NCBI GenBank assembly: GCA_008009225.1
Contig: VAHF01000139.1
Span: 302,794 to 366,793 of the forward strand
Direction of reading: 5' to 3'
DNA: 64,000 bases
Source: Acer yangbiense
Taxonomy: Eukaryota; Streptophyta; Magnoliopsida; Sapindales; Sapindaceae
Below the pieces are notes generated by a model. The model did no database searches. It was given only the letters and a program-made list of their open reading frames with translations, and was not told the origin of the DNA. Shown one piece after another: positions 12,064-23,229 of this stretch. The position numbers and the translations under genes are program-made. The stretch's first letter is position 1. Each line of letters opens with the position of its first letter.

Positions 12064-13476
12064 GATTTCTGAATAAAAACAAAAATATATATAAGTAAAT
12101 AATCATGAAAAAACACTTTCGAATATTTATCTTGAATTAAATAAATAACTCAATCGTAAAAATTCAACGGTGATCCTACACCCATAAATATTACGTCTCC
12201 TTTAGGAGTTCGTACCATTTACTAATTGGACTAGGTCCCACCTAATTGTTAACATAACAACTGGTGTTTTCAATTTTAGCCTTGTGTTTTTATTGACAAG
12301 AACTCTTGGGAGGATATCAATAAAATCACATTGAGTGTTTAACTAAGATATCGACCCTCAATATTTTCTCTCACGAAAATCCCTCCTTTGGGAGTAGATT
12401 TCGTTTGAGTCAATTGTCTAGTCTATTCTTGTAAGGAAGTATATTGCTAAATTCCATTCATGGATGCCCCTCGGGGGGATTACCAATAAAACATAAAGCT
12501 CAACTAACCTTGGAGGTCGTAGGTGTTTCAAAACACCTTCTCCCACTCAATTATTTAAGGTGTGTGATTAAATTCCATAGAATGATTTACCATGTTATCT
12601 AGATGCTAATTAGATACCTAAATCATTCAATGCATGTTCATACCAAAAGAGATATATGAGTGGCACTCCTATTCTATATGAAATGTCATCAAACAATAAC
12701 AAATATTGTAATATTTACGCAAATAAATAGCCACAATTTTGGTCCATCCTAGAAAAGCAAGTAAATTACATTTGTTGGAAATACAAAATATCCTTTCTTG
12801 GCGAACAAGTCTTCAAGCGGCCATCGTCCACTAGCGCACCCCTTGGCTGCCTCCTATGGGCATGCGCACCCCACAACCCTCACAAGGGCTGCCGTGCACA
12901 GCCCATAGCTCAACATGCATAGCTGCGTGCTAACTTGCGCGCATGCATATCGCTATGGTGCGCACCTTCCCATACTTGTTCCGGTTGCATCCAATTCTTC
13001 ACATCTTCGAATCTTCAATACTCGAATATATTACAGCAGTATATTTACAAATAAATTACTGCAGTATTTTTTTTTTTCATCACTGCGGTATTTTAATACA
13101 ACCCAAAAACTGCACTATTTTAATAAAATAAAAACTGCAGTATTTTTTAATGCAATAAAAACTGCACTACTTTATTACAATAAAAATAAAAATAAAAACT
13201 TAGCAACTACCAAGAAGGAATTATGGCGATGATAGACCACCCTTCTTGTTACAATTCTGAAACAAAAATTACATTGAAATTCTAGGACCAAAATCAGGCA
13301 ACAATTCATATAATAATAATGACATATATAAATCCATACATTCCAATGTAATTATATATGCGAATACCTAGAGTGCCATCTCTTTCTAAAACATGTATAA
13401 TCACAATAAAAAGAAATCGATTCACGTATATATACATTAATTAATCAAAGGGTACAACAAAGGCTCTGATACCAAT
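12064..13476 (-). other. Leader and primer-binding site of copia B
   Basis: About 1.4 kb of untranslated leader. At 13463-13476 the minus strand reads TTGGTATCAGAGCC, complementary to the 3' end of initiator tRNA-Met. The leader holds the hairpin GGGCTGC-CGTGC-ACAGCCC at 12886-12904 (U-G wobble in the element RNA) and a cluster of ACTGCAGTATTTT-like motifs at 13025-13180. No ORF here resembles a protein family. Confidence 0.86.
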
Positions 13477-15651
13477 TATAGGGAAAAACACGTGCATGCA
13501 ACGGAAGCGAGACTAAAATAGGTTTTAGTATGTTTTCAATTTTTTCCTTAAAGATGAACCTTAACCCTTTAATTAATTAACATATAATAAAAGATATCGT
13601 AACTTTGTTGCGTGATCCGATTGACGTTGCGTTGCTGGTAATCCGCAAGATCTTCCAATCCAATCACGAACGTGAATCACCTAGGAGTATGGTCTCCCTT
13701 CTCTTTGAATTGTGTACCTGAGGATGGATAACAAAAGCTTTTTCTTTTTCGTTAGTCACAGTAAATTCCAAGAGACTACAAAGAATGTTCCGGTCACTTT
13801 TGAATTCACAATCGTTAGAACGAAACTCGTGTGAACCTTATTCAAAATTGTGCACAAAACCTTTTGATGTAAAAGTTACTAGTGCACTATCGAAATAAGA
13901 ACAAACTTTTCTCACTCTTCCTCTTGGCCGAAATTAACACACTATTGTCTAGAGTTGGATTTTATTTTTCTGAAGCAAAAGAAAAATAACTCTCAAGCAA
14001 GCATTAAGGGTGGCTGAATTCTATCACTACCCACATATATAGGGTGACCGAATTCCTTGCCCTATCACAATTAGGGTTGGCCAAAAATCACTAATAGGAA
14101 TCCTATGTGGTGGTCGAAATCTTCACTTGAAGAGGATTTGTGTTTCCACTAATGACTCCTATCATTCTTTTGATTTCCAAACCCTAATCCAACTCTATAG
14201 TGTTTAATCCTATTATGACCATATAAAAGACTTCCTTATTTGACTAGATAAATAAATCCCTTATTTATCTACTTACCAAATAAAGTCTTTTATATTTATT
14301 ATACTACCACAATAGTATACTACTAAGAAACATATATCCTACTCAGAAAAAGATTTTGATTCTTAATTAAATAATTAATCAATCAATTAATTAATTCCCA
14401 TTTAATCAAATAATAAAATAAAATAATATATTAGATTTTTCGATAAGCCTTGCCGCCCATATATACATACATAGGCTATATATTATTTTCTTATTTCATT
14501 TAATCCATTGGACCTTAATGAAAAGACCCACATGTGAATTAGGCACAATCTTACTAAAAGAAACAAGTCCACATGTCTTAATACAATTCTAGATGGACCC
14601 ATAAATTAGTCCGGTAGAATATATCAAGTGATCTATGCAAGTCCATGTGGATTGGGGATCTTAGTGGGCTATCTAATTTAAGCTTCAATAGACATAACCC
14701 AATCACAATCAACAAATGATTCACTTAGGTTCGATCTATTAATTTTAGTTCATTCCACTAAAGAACCAAAATTGCACTCTTAAATAAAGATAGAATAAGT
14801 AAATGTTTCTCATTCATACCCTAGACAATCTTATTCGAGATAGTGAATCCTCGTGAATAATATCAGTAATCGCCAAGAGCTCATAGACCGCCTATAGCTC
14901 TCTAAGTTACCATATTTACTCATATGACCACGTTTTGAACTTAGATATTTTGACTTGTCCAGAAGCCATGTTTTCAATAGTCACTATCGAAAACTCAACG
15001 TTGTGATTTAATATCCAATTACCTCAAAACATCCATATGATAATATTATACTCTCATTGTATAAATAGAGGCACGATGTCCATATCTATAAATAAAGTCC
15101 TCTATCGATTAACAAATGAATACCACCAAACTATCGATGATAGACTATGCTATATAATTGTACTCATTGATAGCTCAAATGATAACACTTGTAACCATAA
15201 GTCCATCATTTATCTCAGGATTAAGATAGACTCTCCGATTGTCTTGATAATGAAAAGACTTTTATCTACTGACGGTTCTAGATAAAGTATTTCATTGTGA
15301 CCCTATTCAATGCACCTAGTGCACTAGATTCTTATACTCAATGACACTTTGATGATTTAGACCCATCATAACACATTTGATCCCACTCAAATGCTAGTAA
15401 AAGAATCTACAACTTTAACAAGATAAAGGTGCTCAACCTTTACCTTAAGTTGTGAACATTATTCAAGACTAACTAAAGAATTGTGTCTACCTCATACATA
15501 TCCAGAGGTACGAACAATTCTTTATTTCTCATAGTCTTTTGACCTTATGATTATTTACTTTTGACAATTATAATAATTAAACTATAAAAACTATAAGATT
15601 TGTTTAAAACAGAAATCACTTTATTAATATGAAAAGATTGTCAAATACAAT
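13477..15651 (-). repeat. 5' LTR of copia B, main part
   Basis: The copia LTR from its U5 edge (TATAGGG, with TG changed to TA) to the point where G1 is inserted; the last 33 bp continue at 21622-21654. Total length without the insertion is about 2.2 kb. A telobox AAACCCTAA lies at 14179-14187 with TATATA-rich DNA beside it. It is non-coding apart from chance ORFs. Confidence 0.92.
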
Positions 15652-17162
15652 TGTTAACCGCCTCTTTTGGCAGGGGTCCAAAGAAGAATTTTCCATCCAT
15701 GTAAAGGTCATTTGATTGTTGAAAGAATGAACCCAGGATCCTGAGGATCCCGCTACCACACTATCCCAGTACCCCGCTACCGCATGATCCATGATACACA
15801 GTATCTTGATGTCATGCCACATCGGCATCCCGGTACCTCGTACCTGGTACCTGGTACCCCATACTCGGTACCCAGTACCCCGCACCTAGTACCTGGTACC
15901 CTGCACTCGGTACCCCGTACCCCGTACCCCGTACCCCATACCCGGCACCCCGCACCTCGAACTAGGTACCCCACACTCGTACCCCGTACCCCGTATCTCG
16001 GTACCCCGTACCATGGTTCCTGCCCAGACCGGTCCTCCAGGCACCTCCCAACCACCTAACATAGAAGACGTTAACAAGGAAGGTCTTAATACACCATCTG
16101 TCAGATTACCAAGGAAGACTAGAACCATGCTACAAGAAGGACAGTATGCGCCAACATTCAAATACAAGGAAGGTTGACCTTTCCGGCCATTCACAATGCC
16201 ATTAATGGAGATAGTCAACCCTATTAATGAAGATTCACAATGCCATTAATGAAGATAGTCAACTTTTTAATGGTCATTCACAACGGTATTAATAAGAGAA
16301 TATTCAACTTAATCAATACCAAATCAGTGTTCCTATAATTGTGGATTGATTGACTAAATTGATGGAGTGGGCAACAAGAATTAAAACCTATAAATATGAC
16401 AAGGCTCTCTATGGAGCAGGATCTTCTTCTTCTCCCAAAAAAGGACATGCGGCTTCTTCCCCAACAAGGCTCCCTTTTCTTCTTCTTTTCTATTGATTAG
16501 AGAAAAGGGTCTACGCCGGCCTATTATTGTAAGCTCCCTGGAGCACTTATGTTGTATTATTCTCCTACTTGTGTAAGCTCCCCGGAGCACGCCTTATTGA
16601 TAAATATATAAAGGATCTCTCTCCACTGGATACTACCTAGGGGTTTTTTCAGCATATGATCATACGTGATACTTTTTCCCCCTAGGCCAGTCCACCTTCT
16701 ACCAAAAGAATTGTTAATCTCCCTTCTATCTCTTTTATTATTCATTTATATGAATTAGACTCTGACCCCGCTGGCCATCTATTCATATGACGTTCCACAT
16801 ACAAAGAAGGGGAAAGAACCTCCAGACTAGCAAGAAGAACCGAGGTGGTCTCACCTTTCACGACCACATCTACATCATTGAAGAGCACATATCCCTCCCC
16901 ATACTTGCTTGCTATCTGGGTCGGGGAATTACAAAGGAGATCCAGAAAAGAGTACCAGACACTGGGTGCGAGGTACGGGATACAACGTACCGGGTACGAG
17001 ATTCGTCTTCATCCTACTACTATATCCCACACTCAGTCGATTTGTAGGAACCAGCGGGGTATCGAGCTACTAGGTATCCCGCTAGCCTAGATCTATCCCG
17101 ATCTGGGTCCCCTATAAACCATTAATTAGAATTTTCACCCCGGTGACAAATTTTGGTTAACA
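15652..17162 (+). repeat. 5' LTR of G1
   Basis: A 1,511-bp LTR from TGTTAACC to GGTTAACA. At 15830-16019 it holds a GGTACC/CCGTAC minisatellite of about 190 bp, against about 93 bp in the 3' LTR. It has a strong TATA box, CTATAAATA, at 16388-16396, and CT-rich leader-like sequence downstream of it. Confidence 0.94.
16388..16396 (+). promoter_or_regulatory. TATA box of the G1 LTR
   Basis: CTATAAATA matches the plant TATA consensus. The identical motif is at 20841-20849 in the 3' LTR, so it is conserved between both LTRs and probably positions the element promoter. Confidence 0.65.
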
Positions 17163-17182
17163 CTTTGGCGCCGTCTGTGGGA
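17163..17182 (+). other. Primer-binding site of G1
   Basis: CTTTGGCGCCGTCTGTGGGA follows the LTR end directly. TTTGGCGCC-type sites are common in the Athila/Tat branch of plant gypsy elements. I did not assign the tRNA. Confidence 0.75.
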
Positions 17183-17231
17183 AGTTCACTAGACCAACGT
17201 GGCTTCCTTGTCTTTACATGAGCCCGCTCCG

Positions 17232-17560
17232 CTACCGGTAGATCTCCTATCTAGCAGATCCGCTCTGGTACAACTATAGCTCCTATGCAGTAGAGATACA
17301 CCTCTCCTGCTTACTTACAAAAGATTTGCTTTACTACCGGTAGATCTTTTATCCAACAGATCCGCTCTAGTATTCCTAAAGCTCCTATGCAGTAGAGTTG
17401 TACCTCTCCTGCTTCCTTACAGAACCTTACAGAAGATTTGCTCCGCTACCGGTAGATCTTTTTCTTAGAGCTCCTATGCAGCAGAGCTGCACCCATCCTG
17501 CTTCCTTGTAGTGGATTTACTCCAGTACCGGTAGAGCTCATACCCAGCAGATCTACCAGA
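17232..17560 (+). repeat. G1 tandem array 1 (ACCGGTAGA repeats)
   Basis: Four units marked by CTACCGGTAGATC or a close variant, starting near 17232, 17334, 17446 and 17525 (spacings 102, 112 and 79 bp). Each unit also contains AGCTCCTATGCAG and CCTCTCCTGCTT-like blocks. Unit lengths vary by internal deletion. Confidence 0.8.
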
Positions 17561-17689
17561 TTTAAACTTATACATATAGATCCCCTTATGTCGCCGAATC
17601 CACTCTTTAGAAGCTCCTAGGTAGAAGGTCAACCCGTACACCCGGGAAGCCAACTTAACTGTGTGATCGTGGGAGCAGCATGACCAGTA

Positions 17690-19060
17690 GAAGACTAGAG
17701 GCTCCTCACTTTTTGTACTAGGCCGGATAACGCCTGAGTGAGCCACTGTGGTTCTAAATCTTTTCAGCGGGGTCTAGAGACTCATTTCAGTTGCTGGGGA
17801 CTTCTAGGATTCGAAGCACGCCTTTGGACCAGTATAATGCCGGTGGCTCCTCTCACTTTATACCGGGCCCTTCAATGCCCTAGTAAGTCGCTGAAGTTTC
17901 GATCCGTTCGAGGAGATCCCATAGGCTTCCCACATTTGCTGAGGCCTCCTACATGCCTAATCAAGCCTCTGGAGTAGCAGCACCATTGCCAGACCAGTGG
18001 CTCCTCACTTTTTATACCGAGCCAGACAACACCCCAGTGAGCCACTGTGGTTCCGATTCTTTTCAGCATGGTCCAGAGCCTCATTTCAGTTGTTGGGGAC
18101 TTCTATGATCCCAAGCATGCTTTTGGACCAGTACCATGCTGGTGGCTCCTCTCATTTTATATTTGGCCCTACAACGCCCTAGTAAGCCACCGAAGTCCCG
18201 ATCCGTTTGAGAAGAACCCAGAGGTTTTCCATATTCGTTGAGGCCTTCTACATGCCTAAGCAAGCCTCTGGAGTAGCAGTACCATTGCCAGACCAGTGGC
18301 TCCTCACTTTTTATATCGGGCCGGACAACGCCCCAGTGAGCCACTGTGGTTCCGATTCTTTTCAGCATGGTCCAGAGCCTCATTTCAGTTGCTGGGGACT
18401 TCTATGATCCCAAACATGCTTCTGGACCAGTACCATGCAAGTGGCTCCTCTCACTTTATACCGAGCCCTCCAATGCCCTAGTAAGCCGCCAAAGTTTCGA
18501 TCCGTTCGAGGAGATCCCATCAGCTTCCCACATTTGCTGAGGCCTCTTACATGCCTAAGCATGCCTCTGGACCATCATCATGTAGGAGGCTCCTCACTTT
18601 TGTAGCGGGCCCCTCAACGCCCAAATGAGCCTCCTAGGTTTCGGTTCATCCGAGTGGAGTCCAGAGCCTCATTTCAGCTGCTGGGTACTTCTTGATGCCT
18701 TAGCAAGCCTCTGGACCAGCATCAAGTAGGAGGTTCCTTACTTTTACCGGGCCCCTCAACACCCAAGTGAGCCTCCTAGGTTCGGGTTCGTCCGAGTGAA
18801 GTCCAGAGCCTCATTTCAGCTGATGGGTACTTCTTGATGCCCTAGCAATCCTCTGAACCAGCATCATGTAGGAGGCTCCTCACTTTTGTACTGGGCTCCT
18901 CAACGCCCAAGTGAGCCTCCTAGGTTCCAGTTCATCCAAGTGGAGTCTAGAGTCTCATTTCAATTGTTGGGGACTTCTAGGATCCCAAACATGCCTCTGG
19001 ATCTGTACCATCAAAGGAGGACTAGCATTTCCTGATTTCTTGTACCAGGCCACTCAACGC
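17690..19060 (+). repeat. G1 tandem array 2 (about 150-bp units, 299-bp dimer)
   Basis: Repeated block with GGCTCCTCACTTTT, CCAGTGAGCC, CCAGAGCCTCATTTCAG and GCTGGGGACTTCT. Two longest copies are offset by exactly 299 bp (for example 18047 versus 18346), each made of two related halves of about 150 bp. Simpler units of about 145 bp continue to 19060. Repeated short ORFs across it, such as two starting with the same residues 299 bp apart, only reflect the repeat. Confidence 0.85.
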
Positions 19061-19303
19061 CCCAGTAAACAACCGAGGTCCCTGTTCGTTCCAGAGGAAC
19101 CTCAATCCCTATTATGATTGTTGAAAACTTTCGTCTACCCCGAGTAGGCCCCTAGACAGGCTGTAGTACTTGGGGACTGGAAGCTCACCTTTCTCTCTCG
19201 CAATCCCTAAGAGAGAGACGGTGACCCCTATATTTAGAGATCTGACTGGGTTACTGATCTATGATAAAAGTGCCTGAAGACCAGGATTTCTTATGTAGAA
19301 ATA

Positions 19304-19940
19304 CCTGATGCCCTGGACCGGGATAACCCCTCTAGGAGGATCGCCATAACGAGCCAAGAGGGTTATATAACACTCCTGATGCCCTGGACCGGTTTAACTC
19401 CCCAAGGAGGATCGCCATAACGAGCCAAGAGGGTTATATAACACTCTTGATGCCCTGGACTGGGTTAACCCCTCTAGGAGGATCTCCATTACCGAATCAA
19501 GACCATGAGGGTTACATAACACTCCTGATGCCCTGGACTAGGTTAACCCCTCCAGGAGGATCTCCATAACTGATCGCCTCAAGACCAGGAAAAGCCATAT
19601 GGCATTCCTGCTGCCTTGGTCGGGGAATACCCTCTTCTAGGAAGGATCTGGTGCACAAGTGCTTAAATGGTATAGTTGCCAGCCAGACTAAGGATGCGAA
19701 GACATCCTCCAAACCAGGAGAGCCTATATAGCAATCCTGATGCCTCAGTCAGGGAATACCCCCCTCCAAGACATATCACCTAAGGACCAGGATCCCCAAT
19801 AGGATGCCTGGTGCCGAAGATTCACCAAACGGAAGACCAGGAAAGCCTATACGGCACTCCTGAAGCCTCGAACGGGGAATACCCCTATCAAGACAGATCA
19901 CCTAAGGATCAGGATCGCTTATCGGGATATCTGATGCCAC
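19304..19940 (+). repeat. G1 tandem array 3 (71-bp units and longer variants)
   Basis: Units begin with CCTGATGCCCTGGA or a variant at 19304, 19375, 19446, 19524, 19607, 19736 and 19859, so spacing grows from 71 to 129 bp towards the 3' side. The part around 19560-19690 matches G2 at about 55100-55200 in element orientation, showing that G1 and G2 share this region. Confidence 0.85.
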
Positions 19941-20200
19941 AGATTCGCCATATTAAGAACTGGTGCTTAAGTGACCTTAGTTGCCTACCAGGACTTTTTC
20001 GCCTAAGCACCAAGACTCATGATGTTGGAATATCTAGTACCCTGGTTCGCTTAAGCCAAATGTGCTAGGAACGATTTTCGTTTCAAGTGATGATTACTAG
20101 TAAGAAGGGATGAGCAAAATTCTTCATGCATTTCGGATCTTGACTCCAACCCCAACCCCAACCCCAACTAGGTACCGGTGTTCAAGTCAGGGGGGACTTC
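19941..20200 (+). other. 3' end of G1 interior with polypurine tract
   Basis: Non-coding. It contains three to four AACCCC units at 20148-20168 and ends in TCAGGGGGGACTTC against the 3' LTR. The same purine run abuts the 3' LTR of G2 at 51413-51426 (minus). Confidence 0.8.
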
Positions 20201-21616
20201 TGTTAACCGCCTTTTTTGGCAGGGGTCCAAAGAAGAATTTTCCATCCATGTCAAGGTCATTTGATTGTTAAAAGAATGAACCTAGGATCATGAGGATCCC
20301 GCTACCACACTATCCCAGTACCCCGCTACTGCATGATCCATGATACATAGTATCTTGATGTCATGCCACATCGGCATCCCGGTACCTCGTACCCCGTACC
20401 CCGCACCTGGAACTAGGTACCCTGCACTCATACCCCGGTACCCCGTATCTCGGTACTCCGTACCATGGTTCCTGCCCAGACCGGTCCTCCAGGCACCTCC
20501 CAACCACCTAACATAGAAGACGTTACCAAAGGGAGATCTTAGTACACCATCTGTCAGATTATTAAGGAAGACCAGAACCATGCTACAAGAAGGATAGTAT
20601 GCGCCATCATTCAAATACAAGGAAGGTTGACCTCTCCGGTCATTCACAACGCCATTAATGGAGATAGTCAACCCTATTAATGGAGATAATCAACCATATT
20701 AATGAAGATAGTCAACTCTTTAATGGCCATTCACAATGCCATTAATGAGAGAATATTCAACTCAATCAATGCCAAATCAGTGTTCCTATAATTGTGGATT
20801 GATTGACTAAATTGATGGAGTGGGCAACAAGAATTAAAACCTATAAATATGACACATCTCTTTATTGAGCGGCTTCTTCTTCTTCTCCCAAAAAAAAAAG
20901 ATCGACGGCTTCTTCCCAACAAGGCTTCCTTTTCTTCTTCTTTTCTATTGATTAGAGAAAAGGGCCTACGCCCGCCTATTATTGTAAGCTCTCTGGAGCA
21001 TTTATGTTGTATTAATCTCCTACTTGTGTAAGCTCGCCGGAGCACGCCTTATTGATAAATATATAAAGGATCTCTCTCCACCGGATACTACTTAGGGGTT
21101 TTTCAGCATATGATCATACGTGATGCTTTTTCCCCCTAGGCCAGTCCACCTTCTACCAACAGAATTGTCATTCTCCCTTCTATCTCTTTTATTATGCATG
21201 TATATGAATTAGACTCTGACCCTGCTAGCCACCTATTCATATGACATTCCACATACAAAGAAGGGGAAAGAACCTCCAGACTAGCAAGAAGAACTGAGGT
21301 GGTCTTACCTTTCACGACCACATCTACATCATTGAAGAGCGCATATCCCTCCCCATACTTGCTTGCTATCCGGGTCGGGGAATTACAAAGGAGATCCAGA
21401 AAAGTGTACCAGACACTGGGTGCGAGGTACGAGATACAGCGTACCTGGTACGAGATTCGTCGTCATCCTACTACTATATCCCACACTCAGTCGATTTGTA
21501 GGAACCAGCGGGGTATCAAGCTACTAGGTATCCCGCTAACCTAGATCTATCCTGATCTGGGTCCATCATAAACCATTAATTAGAATTTTCACCCCGGTGA
21601 TAAATTTTGGTTAACA
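20201..21616 (+). repeat. 3' LTR of G1
   Basis: A 1,416-bp LTR, TGTTAACC to GGTTAACA. It is colinear with the 5' LTR except for the shorter GGTACC minisatellite (about 20380-20472) and scattered substitutions. TATA box CTATAAATA at 20841-20849. Confidence 0.94.
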
Positions 21617-21621
21617 ACAAT

Positions 21622-21654
21622 ATTACACTCTTGTTATTGAGTATAATCCTAACA
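21622..21654 (-). repeat. Last 33 bp of the copia B 5' LTR
   Basis: After G1 and its ACAAT duplication the sequence resumes TATTACACTCTTGTTATTGA and ends CCTAACA at 21654. This is the outer edge of copia B. Confidence 0.9.
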
Positions 21655-22185
21655 GAAATGACATCAAATCCTCCGTGGGTTTGCCTCCTTCTAGCTGGCA
21701 GCTTATTGCCCGTAGGTCCTGAACTCGCGGCAGGCAAAATGCCCTTCCTTGGCCCCTTTTTGACACCAAAACCTGCATAAACACTTTACACACAAAATAT
21801 ATACACACCTAGCTTAATGCTCAGGATTTACACAACAAGTAAAGCATACTACATAATTAATATCCAAGGTTGTGGGTCAAATGACCCCCAAGCCTACTTA
21901 ATTGTCCCTAATTGAAAATTACAAACATAACTAAAGTACAACATTTAAACAAATCAACCGCAGCCCTATTCTTCTGGCCAACAACCTACACATACACAAA
22001 ATCCATTAAAATGTTCACATATTCAAATGTGAACGAGACGTGCTTGTGCTCCCTAACTCTGAACAAGGTATAAGAGGGGAAAGTGGCAAACTAAAGGATG
22101 TGTGCTCTTTAGGGGTCCACATTCCATAATCTGGTGTGGACTTCACTTCATGTGGAGGAGGCTCTTTGTACGTGTCCTTTCGAAC
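21655..22185. other. Unassigned stretch beside copia B
   Basis: About 530 bp with no convincing ORF on either strand. It begins with GAAAT, the expected target duplication of copia B. It probably belongs to the same old element as the gag/protease debris to its right, but I see no diagnostic motif. Confidence 0.4.
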
Positions 22186-22458
22186 TCACATTTGCCTTGG
22201 ATTCCCCAAAGGCCTCTTAGGTAACACATTCCTTGTTTTGTAGAACTCATGATATTTCATGCAATTGAACCTTTTGTGCCCTTGAGTCCCACAATAATAA
22301 CAAGTAGGGGAGTAGAAACTACCTCCTTGTTTGTCATCTTTTGCCACGCTTTTGAGGTCATTGGTGGAGCACTTCCTCACTGGACAGACTCTGTTCAATT
22401 CATCCACCATGTCCCTCACACCCCTTTCCTTCATCAGATCAAAGATCATATCTTGCAT
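22186..22458 (-). pseudogene. Zinc-knuckle protein fragment
   Basis: A 90-codon minus-strand open stretch with one CCHC zinc knuckle (CYYCGTQGHKRFNC) preceded by a KERGVRDMVDELNRVC region. A retroelement nucleocapsid is the likeliest source. It lies downstream of the protease fragment on the same strand, the reverse of the normal gag-before-protease order, so it is either a second element's gag or rearranged debris. No family assigned. Confidence 0.55.
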
Positions 22459-22470
22459 CCTTTTTGAGAT

Positions 22471-22582
22471 GATTTATAGGCCTCTTTCAGATCAACCATG
22501 AGCTGCATGATCTCCATGCACCTTCTGTGCAGAGGATTTATAGGCCTCTTTCAGATCAACCATGAGCTGCATGATCTCCATG
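22471..22582. repeat. 48-bp direct repeat, period 64
   Basis: The 48 bases at 22471-22518 recur at 22535-22582 with a 16-bp spacer. The copies look identical by eye. The duplication lies at the junction between the zinc-knuckle and protease fragments, encodes coiled-coil-like residues, and brings in a stop. Confidence 0.88.
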
Positions 22583-23220
22583 AGATACTTCATTTGCTCC
22601 TTCTTCTCTTGCTCAACATTCTTAATTCTCAATAACAACCTAGTGTTGAGGTCAACCAAATTATCCTTCTTCTTTGCCTCAAGATCACTTGAGGTCTTAA
22701 CATCTGTTGCCAAGGCCCTCAGAAATTCATCCATCTTATCGGATTTTGGAAAGGCTTGGCTAGATGGGCATCTTACCTTATCCTTGGTTTCCTTCCTTGT
22801 CAGGGGTTCAGCAACAAACATATCAAACTCCACCACATTATCCAATAGGCTCAATGTGAGTTTTCCTCTGTGCACATCCACAATTGCCCTTGAGGTTGCC
22901 ATAAACAGCCTTCCTAGCAGCACAGGTTGGGAATTTCCATGCTCATCCCTATCCTCTACATCCAATACCACAAAGTCTGTAGGGATGAGCAACCGATCAA
23001 CCTTGAGGATCAAATCCTTAATTACTCCTCGAGTGTTCCTCGATGACTGATCTGCCAAACGCAAACATATGGAAGTGGGCTTGAGACCACTCAATCCTAG
23101 CCTCTCATACACAGAGTATGGCATCATATTGATGCTGGCTCCTAAATCAAGCATAGCCTTCTCCTCCGAGGAGGTTCCTACAGTGATGCCCAACTCAAAC
23201 TTCCTAGGTCTTGCTCATTA
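22492..23220 (-). pseudogene. Athila-like gypsy protease fragment
   Basis: A minus-strand open stretch of 233 codons. The first half is a retropepsin of Athila type: LDLGASINMMP (the DLGA form usual in Athila), VYERLGLSGLKPT, FVVLDVEDRDE, PVLLGRLFMATSRAIVDVHRG. The second half is Lys/Glu-rich and probably coiled coil. Homology extends slightly upstream of the first Met (PRKFELG). It is truncated by an LTR at 23230. No RT or integrase of this element is in the window. Confidence 0.82.
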
Positions 23221-23229
23221 GAAGTATAA

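Larger units (their letters stand above)
15652..21616 (+). mobile_element. G1: complete non-coding gypsy-type LTR element, TSD ACAAT
   Basis: A 5,965-bp element with two LTRs (15652-17162 and 20201-21616), a primer-binding site after the first, a polypurine tract before the second, and a perfect 5-bp duplication ACAAT (15647-15651, 21617-21621). The 3.0-kb interior has no gag or pol homology. It consists largely of three tandem arrays, so it is a large non-autonomous (LARD-like) element. LTR termini, PPT and 3' internal repeats match G2 (50499-59156), pointing to a shared family. It must have been mobilised by proteins from another element. Confidence 0.93.
7089..21654 (-). mobile_element. 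Ty1/copia retrotransposon, copy B, heavily nested
   Basis: A minus-strand copia copy of the same family as A and C, in pieces: 7089-7975, 9183-9619, 11268-15651 and 21622-21654. The intervening blocks are a solo gypsy LTR, a solo Sirevirus LTR and gypsy element G1, each flanked by 5-bp duplications of copia sequence. The left half (RT, RNase H, 3' LTR) is outside the window. The right edge ends ...CCTAACA at 21654, followed by GAAAT, one half of the expected target duplication. Confidence 0.92.

Noticed and set aside
17872..18562. Several similar short ORFs in G1 (for example those ending at 18084 and 18383)
   Set aside because: They start with the same residues only because of the 299-bp repeat. 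They have no domain, and both strands are equally open.
20148..20168. AACCCC repeats as a telomere remnant
   Set aside because: Only three to four units of AACCCC, not the plant AAACCCT repeat, inside G1 near its polypurine tract.
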